Assembly: GCF_000765745.2 (NCBI RefSeq)
Contig: NZ_JRPC02000013.1
Location: 1-64,000, forward strand
Reading direction: 5' to 3'
Origin: Helicobacter apodemus
Lineage (GTDB): Bacteria; Campylobacterota; Campylobacteria; Campylobacterales; Helicobacteraceae
Length of the DNA: 64,000 bases
Positions 1-7,418 of the stretch are shown here, one piece after another (within the stretch, counting starts at the first letter, position 1; every line of letters starts with the position of its first letter). The notes under the pieces are model-generated. The model had not been told where the DNA came from. It worked only from the letters and a program-made list of their open reading frames with translations, and did no database searches. A program made the translations under genes and the position numbers.

Positions 1-63
1 GAGATAGAATCACTTTTTATACAAGATTCTCAACCTTTGGAGTTAATAGCCCTCTCTGATTAA
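1..63 (+). CDS. Leader ORF of bacteriocin-like module 1 (5' partial)
   Basis: The window opens inside a reading frame that ends at TAA 61-63 with ...LIALSD. It matches the last 20 residues of the complete leader ORF at 974-1123. The next two codons after the stop, GAG ATG, continue in the same frame into the core ORF at 67, so leader and core are one frame interrupted by a single stop. The residues around the stop (LSD-stop-EMKTTEGA) look like a double-glycine-type bacteriocin leader. The start and any signal peptide lie outside the window. Role as precursor leader is inferred from the complete copy. Confidence 0.55.
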   Translation, partial: EIESLFIQDSQPLELIALSD

Positions 64-100
64 GAGATGAAAACCACAGAGGGAGCGTGGTTGCCATTTG
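1..100 (+). repeat. Direct repeat, copy 1 (leader segment)
   Basis: Bases 1-100 match 1061-1160 with two differences (positions 39 and 91). The match covers the leader end, the TAA stop and the first codons of the core, then stops abruptly at about 101. It may extend upstream of the window. Conserved leader with diverged core is typical of bacteriocin precursor families. Confidence 0.9.
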
Positions 101-381
101 TTTCGATAATGGGTGGGGCTATTGGAAGTGGAATTGGAAATATTGCTTATCAATTAAGTATAAGGCGAAGCTGGAGCTGGAGTTCCTTTGGGTGGGCTGT
201 GGCAAAAGGGGCGGTAATGGCTCCCATAGGCGGGTATGCTTGGAAGGCTGGGGTAAGAGCGTATAGGACATTTAGGAGATTACCTCCTGCTGTTGTTAAG
301 CCAACACCTCCTATACGACAAAGCAGTAACTGCTGGCACTATACAAGGAGTTACTACTTTTGGTGGAATTATGGGGTATGA
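67..381 (+). CDS. Bacteriocin-like core peptide 1, probably frameshifted near its 3' end
   Basis: A 104-residue ORF begins MKTTEGAWLPF, directly after the leader stop. It is rich in Gly, Ala, Trp and Ser, with GxxxG-like spacing (MGGAIGSGIGNIAYQ), resembling class II bacteriocin cores. EGA at residues 6-8 would be a GG-type cleavage site. The last 20 or so residues (SSNCWHYTRSYYFWWNYGV) look unnatural. One frame over, a more protein-like tail (AVTAGTIQGVTTFGGIMGYD, then an Arg/Tyr/His-rich end) runs to TAA 413-415, close to the next ATG at 423. A one-base indel between about 280 and 325 is likely. There is no good ribosome site for ATG 67, so expression needs re-initiation, readthrough or a restored frame. 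Function inferred. Confidence 0.5.
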   Translation: MKTTEGAWLPFVSIMGGAIGSGIGNIAYQLSIRRSWSWSSFGWAVAKGAVMAPIGGYAWKAGVRAYRTFRRLPPAVVKPTPPIRQSSNCWHYTRSYYFWWNYGV

Positions 382-422
382 TAGGTATAGATACCATCAT
401 CGATATCGTAGATAATTGTGTA

Positions 423-776
423 ATGAATAAGAATTTTTTTAGAGTATATCAAACAAGCTGGAAGTTGTTTTTTAAAAGAATGCTAAGAATAAAAAATAAT
501 GAAAAAAAGAGAGTCGTTTTAATCTTTCTTATTCTTTTTGCTTTGCCTGCATTGTGTATTTCGTTGCAATATTGGGTTGAGGTAGGAATATTCATTGCAT
601 TATTAATTATTCTCCTGCCCCTTATGGGGTTTTTATATTTTCCTATATTCCACAAATATCCCATAACTCCATTTTTGATAATTGCGATTCTTTTGTTGGT
701 TTATTTATTGTTAGATGCGTTTTTATTATTTGCGTTTTATACATTGGGAGATATTTTTACAGGGTGGTTTGATTAG
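423..776 (+). CDS. Small membrane protein, candidate immunity protein for module 1
   Basis: About 117 residues from ATG 423 (MNKNFFRVYQ). After a basic N-terminus (KRMLRIKNNEKKR) come roughly three hydrophobic segments and a short C-terminal tail. I chose ATG 423 because the frame-corrected core 1 stops at 413-415, just before it. An upstream TTG at 360 in the same frame has AAGGAG nine bases ahead and would add 21 residues, so it cannot be excluded. I recognise no family. Small polytopic proteins directly downstream of bacteriocin genes are commonly immunity proteins, so that role is inferred from position only. Confidence 0.5.
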   Translation: MNKNFFRVYQTSWKLFFKRMLRIKNNEKKRVVLIFLILFALPALCISLQYWVEVGIFIALLIILLPLMGFLYFPIFHKYPITPFLIIAILLLVYLLLDAFLLFAFYTLGDIFTGWFD

Positions 777-973
777 TTTTAAGTTTTAATATTTTTTAAT
801 AAAATCTCTATAAATCTTGTCATTTTTTTGTATGGATAGATATTTTCTAAAATATTGTTACTTTTTATACTTTACATAACTTTATTTTTAATTCCCTTTC
901 TCACCTTAAGATTATTTTAATAGAGTTAAAAATAGAATAGTTTTATTAAAAATTACATTTTAAAGGGTTCATT

Positions 974-1123
974 ATGAAAAAGACAATATTTAGTTTTTTA
1001 ATCTTTATTGGTTTTCTTTCTACTTTGACTTTCGCACAAGATAGCAATTTTACACAACAAGAGATAGAATCACTTTTTATACAAGATTCTCAACCTTTAG
1101 AGTTAATAGCCCTCTCTGATTAA
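974..1123 (+). CDS. Sec-signal leader ORF of bacteriocin-like module 2
   Basis: A 49-residue ORF, too short for most gene callers: MKKTIFSFLIFIGFLSTLTFA, a textbook Sec signal peptide (residues 1-21), then QDSNFTQQEIESLFIQDS and an end at LIALSD. AAAGGG at 962-967 is well placed before ATG 974. The stop TAA 1121-1123 is in frame with GAG ATG of the core ORF at 1127. A single GAA-to-TAA change would explain it, since LSDEEMKTTEGAW is a natural double-glycine-type leader. As it stands the product is a short secreted peptide, or the upstream part of a precursor made by readthrough or re-initiation. Confidence 0.65.
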   Translation: MKKTIFSFLIFIGFLSTLTFAQDSNFTQQEIESLFIQDSQPLELIALSD

Positions 1124-1160
1124 GAGATGAAAACCACAGAGGGAGCGTGGGTGCCATTTG
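1061..1160 (+). repeat. Direct repeat, copy 2 (leader segment)
   Basis: Second copy of the segment at 1-100, 98 of 100 bases identical. It carries the same in-frame TAA. Downstream of 1160 the two core genes diverge strongly. Confidence 0.9.
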
Positions 1161-1438
1161 CTGTGAGGATTGGTATTGGTGCATTTTATGGGGGTGCTCA
1201 TAATATTGCTTATCAAATTGGTAAGAATCAAGGTTGGAGTTGGAGAAGCTTTCGTAGAGGTGTATATGCTGGGGCAGTTGGGTATAAATATTTAAAACCA
1301 ATACAAATCTTTGCAAAATCAGCACTGGCTCCAGCAACGATGGGTGGAAGTTTGGTAGCTGGTAGAGTGATGACTAAATATGTGCAACCTCGCTTAGAAT
1401 CTCTTAAGTCCCAATACCCTCAATATTTTAGGAGATAA
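1127..1438 (+). CDS. Bacteriocin-like core peptide 2
   Basis: A 103-residue ORF starting MKTTEGAWVPF, in frame with the leader ORF that stops four bases earlier. It is Gly/Ala/aromatic-rich (GIGAFYGGAHNIAYQIG) with a basic, Tyr-rich C-terminus (PQYFRR). It shares the NIAYQ and WSWxxF motifs with core 1, so the two are paralogues. The shared motifs and Gly spacing recall class IIb two-peptide bacteriocins, but I cannot assign a family. No ribosome site precedes ATG 1127 other than coupling to the stop codon. If cleaved after EGA the mature peptide would be about 95 residues. Confidence 0.6.
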   Translation: MKTTEGAWVPFAVRIGIGAFYGGAHNIAYQIGKNQGWSWRSFRRGVYAGAVGYKYLKPIQIFAKSALAPATMGGSLVAGRVMTKYVQPRLESLKSQYPQYFRR

Positions 1439-1486
1439 AACGCTAAGTAAAAAACCAAAGATTTCAATATTGGAGATAATAAAGAA

Positions 1487-1780
1487 ATGCTAAAGCGTCC
1501 AATTACACTCTCTCCAAGGAGTGTTTTATGGGGTATTGTGTTGTTTAATTTTATACTCGTTATTTTTGCATTTATTGTTGCCTATGGTTTTTATGGGTTT
1601 CCAATCAATCCTGCGTTGATACCTATTTTTATTATTTTTAATGCGTTAGTGATTTGTTATACCGAAGAGAGATGCCATAAATTCTTTGCCATTAGGATTT
1701 TTAGAATGAGTGGAAAGTTATGCCTTGAAGAGCTGTTGTATTTTATATTTATCTTGTCTGCCTCCATGTTTTTTTTATAA
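1487..1780 (+). CDS. Small membrane protein, candidate immunity protein for module 2
   Basis: 97 residues starting MLKRPITLSP, preceded by GGAG about 12 bases upstream. Hydrophobic stretches lie at roughly residues 15-35 and 40-57, and a third at the C-terminus, which ends ASMFFL. A short charged loop (TEERCHKFF) lies between them. No recognisable domain. The gene follows core 2 by 48 bases and is followed after 11 bases by another small membrane protein, the layout expected of bacteriocin immunity genes. Function is inferred from context only. Confidence 0.5.
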   Translation: MLKRPITLSPRSVLWGIVLFNFILVIFAFIVAYGFYGFPINPALIPIFIIFNALVICYTEERCHKFFAIRIFRMSGKLCLEELLYFIFILSASMFFL

Positions 1781-1791
1781 GGATATTATAA

Positions 1792-2118
1792 ATGTTTTTT
1801 GCAAAATGTAAGATGATTCTAAATGCTCGAAGTTTTGTTAATGGTGAGGTCATCTTTTATACTATGATGTGTGTGGAATCTTCCCTTGTTATCATCTCCC
1901 TTATGTTCTTTGATACGCAATGGTGGCAATTTCTTGGAATGCTAGTTGTTATGCTAGAGACTATCTTTATCTTTTTGTGTTATCGCTATAGATACCATTC
2001 TAAGTTTTTTCAATTAGAGGGAGATAGGGGTCGTTTTACTAGATTTTATCAATGGATAGAGATTTATTTGCCTCTAATATTTTGGTTATTTTGTCCTATG
2101 AGCTGGTCTCTTACCTGA
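1792..2118 (+). CDS. Small membrane protein, second candidate immunity or accessory protein
   Basis: 108 residues starting MFFAKCKMIL, with hydrophobic segments near residues 25-40 and 45-65 and another at the C-terminal end, plus a basic RYRYHSKFF loop. AAGGA at the end of the preceding gene provides a ribosome site. A similar RYRYHHRYR string occurs in the alternative frame of core 1, which may only reflect composition. The family is unknown to me; the position between the core genes and the export genes suggests immunity or processing. Confidence 0.45.
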   Translation: MFFAKCKMILNARSFVNGEVIFYTMMCVESSLVIISLMFFDTQWWQFLGMLVVMLETIFIFLCYRYRYHSKFFQLEGDRGRFTRFYQWIEIYLPLIFWLFCPMSWSLT

Positions 2119-2155
2119 TTTGCTCTTTAATGATTAATTTTTCAAAGGAGGTTTT

Positions 2156-3022
2156 ATGCGGGTCTTATTATTCTTTTTTATTATTTTTTGTGCGTCTTTA
2201 TCGGCGGATATGCCTTTGTTGGTAGAAGATCTAGTGAGTGGGAAGGGGAAGTTTAAGCTAGAAAGCTCCCTTAGCTATACGAATTCTAAAAGTCAGAATC
2301 TCTCTACAGGGGATCCCATTATCGTCCCTATTAGCAATACTGGTTTTGTGGCTATTCCCTCTAGCTTTGGAGAGAGTGAGCAAGAGAATGATAATCTTAT
2401 TGGGACTTTAGGGATTAATTATGGGATAAGCAATAAAGCAGATATTTATATCCGCGGTAGCTATCTAGGGAGCTATAGGCAGCAAAAAGATCCTAGTATT
2501 TCTACAAATACCTTTACGCATAAGCCTATAGATAGTTGGCTGGGCGTGAATTATGAGTTTTTAAAAGATGATTCTAGTGTTGGTGTTTTAGGCTACATAG
2601 AAACCGCACTTTATGAGAAAAACCTTAATAAATCCTCCTACTTACACTCTCTACAAATAGGAAGTATTGTGTATAAAAGCATTGATCCTGTGGTTTTGGT
2701 TTTAAACACCACCTATCGCTATAGTCATAAACGCAAAAGCAAAGATGGAACTTATAAGCCCGGAAATGTGCTTTTACTTCATCCTAATGTTGGTTTTGCG
2801 GTTAATGAATGGATTACTCTAAGTTTGGGCTTTGAATGGCTTCATCAAAGGGCAAGTAAATTTGATGGTAGCAAAAATGGGCTTCATCGTAGCTTCCTCC
2901 AACCAACCTTTGGTTTGGGGTATGGCTTTTCTGAAGATAATATCTTAAATCTTAACTTTAAAGCCGCTACACAAAAAGATAGTAATAGCAGTGTAACTTT
3001 GCATTGGAGCTATACTTTTTAG
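2156..3022 (+). CDS. Outer-membrane beta-barrel protein of the bacteriocin-like locus
   Basis: 288 residues with a signal peptide (MRVLLFFFIIFCASLSA), alternating amphipathic strands throughout (for example NLIGTLGINYGISNKADIYI and LLLHPNVGFAVNEWITLSLG) and a terminal aromatic residue (LHWSYTF) typical of barrel proteins recognised by the BAM complex. The ribosome site AAAGGAGG at 2143-2150 is strong. It resembles proteins annotated as outer-membrane transporter in proteobacteria, but no specific family is certain. It lies 66 bases before the C39 peptidase gene. Possible roles are release of peptide across the outer membrane or binding of it; both are inference. Confidence 0.65.
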   Translation: MRVLLFFFIIFCASLSADMPLLVEDLVSGKGKFKLESSLSYTNSKSQNLSTGDPIIVPISNTGFVAIPSSFGESEQENDNLIGTLGINYGISNKADIYIRGSYLGSYRQQKDPSISTNTFTHKPIDSWLGVNYEFLKDDSSVGVLGYIETALYEKNLNKSSYLHSLQIGSIVYKSIDPVVLVLNTTYRYSHKRKSKDGTYKPGNVLLLHPNVGFAVNEWITLSLGFEWLHQRASKFDGSKNGLHRSFLQPTFGLGYGFSEDNILNLNFKAATQKDSNSSVTLHWSYTF

Positions 3023-3088
3023 GGCAAGGCTTTTAGGTTTATGCTTTAAGATTCCTCTTAAGGGATAAAAGTAAAAGGAGATGATGAT

Positions 3089-3748
3089 TTGCAATGTTTT
3101 CAATTCAAGGTTTTATACTTTCTTTTATGGATTTCTTTGTTAGAGGCTAAGGATTATCGTTTTTTTATAAACTCCTCTCATACCCTTTCTGTAGGGGTAA
3201 AAAGCTATAAGGAATTAAGGGATGAAAAAATCATCAAACAAGATTTGGATTACTCTTGTGGGGCTGCTTCTTTGGCTACAATCCTTACTTTTTATTATGG
3301 TAGAGAAACTAGCGAGGAAGAGATACTTCAAGCAATGGATAAAGGGGATAATAAATCGAGTTTTGAGGATATGGCAAAGGCATTGCCGCAATTTGGATTT
3401 AAAGCACAAGGCTTTGCTGCGAGTTTTGAGCAACTCTCTAAGCTAAAGATTCCTGTGGTGGTTTATCTAAAGCATAGAAAGAGTGATCATTTTTCTGTAA
3501 TTAGGGGTATTAATGAAAAGACTATATGGTTAGCCGATCCTTCACTTGGGAATAGAACTTTGAGTAAGGAGCAGTTTTTGGCGATGTATGATACAAGGGG
3601 TGAGCTTGAGGGTGGGGAGCTTTTTAGGGGAAAATTCCTTGCGATATTGCCTCTAGTTCATAAAGATTCTAAGCAGGATTTTTTTAACAATACTATCAAA
3701 AGACAGACTATTAATGCTAAGAAACAAATTATTTTTAGAGAATTTTAG
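3089..3748 (+). CDS. Stand-alone C39-family cysteine peptidase, probably periplasmic
   Basis: 219 residues from TTG 3089, eight bases after AAAGGAG. The N-terminus is hydrophobic (LYFLLWISLLEA), a likely signal peptide. The C39 signature is present: Gln and Cys in KQDLDYSCGAASLATIL, His in SDHFSVI and Asp in WLADPSLGN. C39 peptidases normally cut double-glycine leaders and are fused to ABC exporters. Here there is no ABC domain and none nearby, so processing would occur after Sec export, in the periplasm. The neighbours with EGA-type leaders are the obvious substrates. The tail after residue 195 is basic and probably disordered. Confidence 0.75.
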   Translation: MQCFQFKVLYFLLWISLLEAKDYRFFINSSHTLSVGVKSYKELRDEKIIKQDLDYSCGAASLATILTFYYGRETSEEEILQAMDKGDNKSSFEDMAKALPQFGFKAQGFAASFEQLSKLKIPVVVYLKHRKSDHFSVIRGINEKTIWLADPSLGNRTLSKEQFLAMYDTRGELEGGELFRGKFLAILPLVHKDSKQDFFNNTIKRQTINAKKQIIFREF

Positions 3749-3751
3749 GTG

Positions 3752-5119
3752 TTATTTGCCTAAGCAAAAATCACTAAACATTTTATCTAGCATTTGGGAA
3801 TATTCATAGGGTTTTGTAAGAGAGGCAATGGCTTGTATTGCTTCATTGATATGGAAACTAAAGAGCTCTAATTCGCCATTTTGCAAGGGCATAATAGAGG
3901 ATTGCAGTGCTTGTATGCAGGTTTGTATAGTTTCAAATTGGTATTGGGAAGTTAGCAGTAGGGTATGATTATCATCTTGGGAGCTTAAAATAGTCTTTAA
4001 ATGGTTTTTAAGAGATTGCAAGGAATCTTTGTTTTTTAAAGAAAGCAATAAGGGCTTAAAGGGCGTGAGTTGTTGTTGGTTAAAGCAATTTTTTAAATCT
4101 ATTTTATTGATAATAACAACAATTTTTTTAGAATCTTTATATTCTTTTAAAAGGTGCAAAATCGTTAAATCCTCATCATCTAAGATTCTACTATTATCAA
4201 AAAGCACAAGGAGTAAATCACTATCTTTAGCCTTCTCTAAGCTTCTTTGGATACCCTCATTTTCGATAATATCAGCGTTTTTTCTAATCCCTGCGGTATC
4301 AATTAGTCGCAATAAATGCCCATCTAGGATAAAATTTTCTTCAATACTATCACGAGTTGTGCCTGCAATATCACTAACAATAGCACGATTATCCTCTAGG
4401 AGTGCGTTTAAAAGAGAGCTTTTGCCAACATTGGGTTTGCCAATAATGCAAATTTTATAGCCTTCAAAGAGATTGCGTTTTTGGTAAGATTTTTCAGAGA
4501 GGCTAGAGAGTGTCTGTAATATAGAATCAAGTTGTTTTTGGATGCTTTGGAGTAGATTTTGCGGCAGTTCTTCATCGGCATAGTCAATAAAAACTTCGCT
4601 ATGGGCTAATATCTTAAGGAGGGATTCGCGTAAGAGTTCGCAAAAATCTTGCATTTCTCCTTTTAAGTGTCGCATTAGCATTTTGTGGGCTTGTGCATTA
4701 TTAGATTGGATAAGTTTAGCGATAGCTTGGGCTTGTGTTAAGTCGATTCTACCACCTAAAAAAGCCCTTTTTGTAAATTCTCCGGGTTTAGCAAGAATAG
4801 CTCCATATTTGATACATTCTTCTATAATGTTTTTTGCGATAAAAGTGCCTCCGTGGCATTGAAATTCTACTACATCTTCTGTTGTATAGCTATGAGGGCT
4901 TTTAAAGTAAATGATAATACATTCATCTAATAAAATGTTGTTTTCAAAATAGATTTTTGTAAGTTTTGCAAAGCGGGGTTGGAGAGTGGTTAAATCTTTT
5001 TTAGCAAGTTGTGAAGCTATGTCTAAGCTTCTAGTCCCGCTTAAGCGGATAACATTCAGTGAAGAGTTTCCGTAAGTGGTCGCGGGTGCTACAATAGTGC
5101 TATGCGTGATGGAAGTCAT
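3752..5119 (-). CDS. mnmE: tRNA modification GTPase MnmE (TrmE)
   Basis: With MnmG it installs the 5-carboxymethylaminomethyl group on U34 of certain tRNAs. The N-terminal tetrahydrofolate-binding domain (TIVAPATTYGNSSLNVIRLSG), helical domain and central G domain are clear: P-loop GKPNVGKSSLLNALL, G2 region AGTTRDS, DTAGIR and NKID. The C-terminal FCLGK carries the conserved Cys of the family. I start it at ATG 5119 (MTSITHS); an ATG eight codons upstream is possible but lacks family similarity. It overlaps the end of jag by 20 bases and ends three bases from the convergent C39 gene, so there is almost no terminator space. Confidence 0.95.
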   Translation of the reverse strand: MTSITHSTIVAPATTYGNSSLNVIRLSGTRSLDIASQLAKKDLTTLQPRFAKLTKIYFENNILLDECIIIYFKSPHSYTTEDVVEFQCHGGTFIAKNIIEECIKYGAILAKPGEFTKRAFLGGRIDLTQAQAIAKLIQSNNAQAHKMLMRHLKGEMQDFCELLRESLLKILAHSEVFIDYADEELPQNLLQSIQKQLDSILQTLSSLSEKSYQKRNLFEGYKICIIGKPNVGKSSLLNALLEDNRAIVSDIAGTTRDSIEENFILDGHLLRLIDTAGIRKNADIIENEGIQRSLEKAKDSDLLLVLFDNSRILDDEDLTILHLLKEYKDSKKIVVIINKIDLKNCFNQQQLTPFKPLLLSLKNKDSLQSLKNHLKTILSSQDDNHTLLLTSQYQFETIQTCIQALQSSIMPLQNGELELFSFHINEAIQAIASLTKPYEYSQMLDKMFSDFCLGK

Positions 5120-5810
5120 TAATGATAATATACCTTTGCCCATCGTTTGTCAAACGAAAGGCTATGTATTTATTGGGAAATTGCTCCCTTAATTGTGTAA
5201 TGGCAATGTGGGCTAAAACTCCATCTAAAGGCTTAGTTTGTGCTTTACCTGTTAATTTAATTGTTTCAATAATGGGTAATAAATAATTTGCAATCATTTC
5301 TTCTTGATTCTTCAAAAATTCCGCAATTTCTAGCCTTACCATCAAGCCATGTTTGTGATTTATCCAATTAAAAAGCAAATAAGAAATAGCCTTGTAACGA
5401 TAACCCTCTTTACCGATGAGTAAAGCAGAATCTTCTCCATCGAGTTTAATATATAAGGTATTTTCATCATAGGGCTTCACTAGGATTGTATGGATGTTAT
5501 AAGGGAGTAGGCCTAGTAATTCTTTTAATTCTTGTTGGATAGTTTTTGCAATAATTGCTATATCCTTTTCTTGTCGTAAAGAAGATGGGGTTTTGTGTAT
5601 TAAATGCTGTGGATTTTCTTTTTTAGATTCTTCTTTGGTGGTTTTTATTTTTGGTTCTACGCAAATAATAGAGGATTTTTTACCAAATCCTAAAAAACCT
5701 TTAGAAGGGTTTTGAATGATCTCATATTCTAAATCTATTACCGAGCAATTAAACTCATTAGAGGCTTTTATGAGTGCATCTTCTAAACTATCAGCTTCTA
5801 TTTTTTTCAT
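5100..5810 (-). CDS. jag: Jag/KhpB-family RNA-binding protein
   Basis: 236 residues. The Jag N-terminal domain (MKKIEADSLEDALIKA, then SKGFLGFGKK) is followed by a Lys/Glu-rich linker, a KH-like domain with the GKEG loop (LIGKEGYRYKAISYLL) and a C-terminal R3H-like region ending NDGQRYIIINDFHHA. The gene lies directly after yidC (stop and start adjacent) as in many bacteria, where it is named SpoIIIJ-associated. RNA binding is known for the family; the targets here are unknown. Confidence 0.9.
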   Translation of the reverse strand: MKKIEADSLEDALIKASNEFNCSVIDLEYEIIQNPSKGFLGFGKKSSIICVEPKIKTTKEESKKENPQHLIHKTPSSLRQEKDIAIIAKTIQQELKELLGLLPYNIHTILVKPYDENTLYIKLDGEDSALLIGKEGYRYKAISYLLFNWINHKHGLMVRLEIAEFLKNQEEMIANYLLPIIETIKLTGKAQTKPLDGVLAHIAITQLREQFPNKYIAFRLTNDGQRYIIINDFHHA

Positions 5811-7418
5811 TTAAGAATCTTTTGGGCGATGTTTATGTTCTGCGATTTCTTTGGATTTTTTATAGGCTAAAGATTTGTTAATAGCAAGTTGTTGGAGGAT
5901 TGAAAAAACATTATTAACAAACCAATAAAGCACTAGTCCTGAAGGAAAAGTAACAAAAAATATCGTGAAAATAAGGGGTAGGAATTTAAAGATTTTTTCT
6001 TGCATAGGGTCGCTAAAGGTTGTGGGTGTTAAATGTTGTTGTAAAAACATTGTAAGCCCCATCAAAATAGGTAATACAAAATAAGGATCCATAACCGATA
6101 AATCTTGTATCCATAAAAGCCACCCTGCACCTTTTAACTCTATGGCATTATATAAAACACGATAGATAGCAAAAAATACGGGTAATTGTAAGAGTAATGG
6201 CAAACAACCACCCATAGGGTTGGCTCCGTGTTTTTTATAGAGTTCCATCATATGGGCTTGGAGTTTTTGGGGTTCGCCTTTATATTTGGCTTGTATTTCT
6301 TTAAGTTTAGGGGCTAAATCTTTAAGTTTTTGCATAGACACCATACCCTTATAGGTCAGTGGATAAAGCACAATTCTAACAATAAGTGTGAGTAAAATAA
6401 TAGCCCACCCCCAATTACCTGTTAGCTTGTAGAGTGTATCTAAAAGTAAAAAAAGAGGTTTTGCAAAAAAGGTGATGATTCCATACTCTATAACATCTGT
6501 AAGAGAGGGGTTAATACTCTCTAATACTCTGTGATCTTTAGGACCAATATAACCTGATAAACTAATATTTCCATTAGCACTAATAAAGGGCATAGGGTCT
6601 TTATTGCTATTATTTAAAATAATAGAATCTATATTTCCTTCTTGTTTAAAAAATAGGGTTGTATAGTATCTATCAACAGCGGCTAAGATAGTGGAGGCTT
6701 TGAAATTAGTTTGTTCTTTAGCATCTCCATCTTCTATAGTTGTGATAGTATTATCAGATTCTTTAATAATTACACCTTTAAAGATATAAGCATCACTTTC
6801 TACATTAGGACGCATTCCCGGAGATACAAAGTAGGCGTAGTTTTGTGGGGCATTAATATTTATCTCATAATATCCATTAGGATAAAAGGTAATATGCTTT
6901 TCAATGGTAATTTCTTGAAGTTTTTGTGTGAGTATTAGGGTTTGAGGATTGTCTTCTATTTGGATATTAGCGGTATTTGCTAAATAGGGTGTGCTAAAAG
7001 CTTGCTGATTGATTAGGGGGTCAGAAAATCTTATTTCTAAGGGCTTTGGGTTATCTTGTTGGGAAATATCTGTGGAGAAAAGTGGTAAATCTTGGGAGTC
7101 CTTTTGGTATTTGGTGTCTTTTAAAAAAGCTTGCGTGATTCTTCCTAATCTATCAATTTGGTATTCAAAATTTTTAGATTGAATGGTTGCAATAATTTCT
7201 TTTGTTGGATTATTACTTGTGGGGAGATTTTGTTGTATGGGTTGGGTGCTTTGCTCTTGTATAGTTTGTGGGATGGCGGAATTGGTCGTTTTGTTTTCTT
7301 GTTCTGTGGTTTGGGTGGGTTTATAAAGATAACTATAAGGGACAAAAAACAAGAGTGCTAAAATAACGGCAATTAAGATTCTTGCTTGAGAGCTTAGATT
7401 ATCAATTTTATTAAACAC
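5811..7418 (-). CDS. yidC: Membrane protein insertase YidC
   Basis: 535 residues, inner-membrane insertase working with or without SecYEG. An N-terminal membrane anchor (ILIAVILALLFFVPYSYLY) is followed by a large periplasmic domain (about residues 40-320) as in Gram-negative YidC. The conserved five-helix core begins near GWAIILLTLIVRIVLYPLTY, which holds the groove Arg, and includes GGCLPLLLQLPVFFAIYRVL and LVLYWFVNNVFSILQQ. The Lys/His-rich tail (EHKHRPKDS) may contact the ribosome. It overlaps yidD by eight bases. Confidence 0.97.
   Translation of the reverse strand: MFNKIDNLSSQARILIAVILALLFFVPYSYLYKPTQTTEQENKTTNSAIPQTIQEQSTQPIQQNLPTSNNPTKEIIATIQSKNFEYQIDRLGRITQAFLKDTKYQKDSQDLPLFSTDISQQDNPKPLEIRFSDPLINQQAFSTPYLANTANIQIEDNPQTLILTQKLQEITIEKHITFYPNGYYEININAPQNYAYFVSPGMRPNVESDAYIFKGVIIKESDNTITTIEDGDAKEQTNFKASTILAAVDRYYTTLFFKQEGNIDSIILNNSNKDPMPFISANGNISLSGYIGPKDHRVLESINPSLTDVIEYGIITFFAKPLFLLLDTLYKLTGNWGWAIILLTLIVRIVLYPLTYKGMVSMQKLKDLAPKLKEIQAKYKGEPQKLQAHMMELYKKHGANPMGGCLPLLLQLPVFFAIYRVLYNAIELKGAGWLLWIQDLSVMDPYFVLPILMGLTMFLQQHLTPTTFSDPMQEKIFKFLPLIFTIFFVTFPSGLVLYWFVNNVFSILQQLAINKSLAYKKSKEIAEHKHRPKDS

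Noticed and set aside
360-422. TTG 360 as start of the module 1 membrane protein
   Set aside because: It has a good AAGGAG, but that lies inside the core-1 coding region and the added residues look unnatural; ATG 423 after the corrected stop is simpler. Kept as an alternative in the feature.
1121-1123. Stop as selenocysteine or pyrrolysine codon
   Set aside because: The codon is TAA; selenocysteine uses TGA and pyrrolysine TAG, and no SECIS-like element was looked for with success.
4029-4460. 143-codon plus-strand ORF
   Set aside because: Lies wholly within mnmE on the other strand; Ser/Leu/Lys-rich shadow translation without domain or ribosome site.
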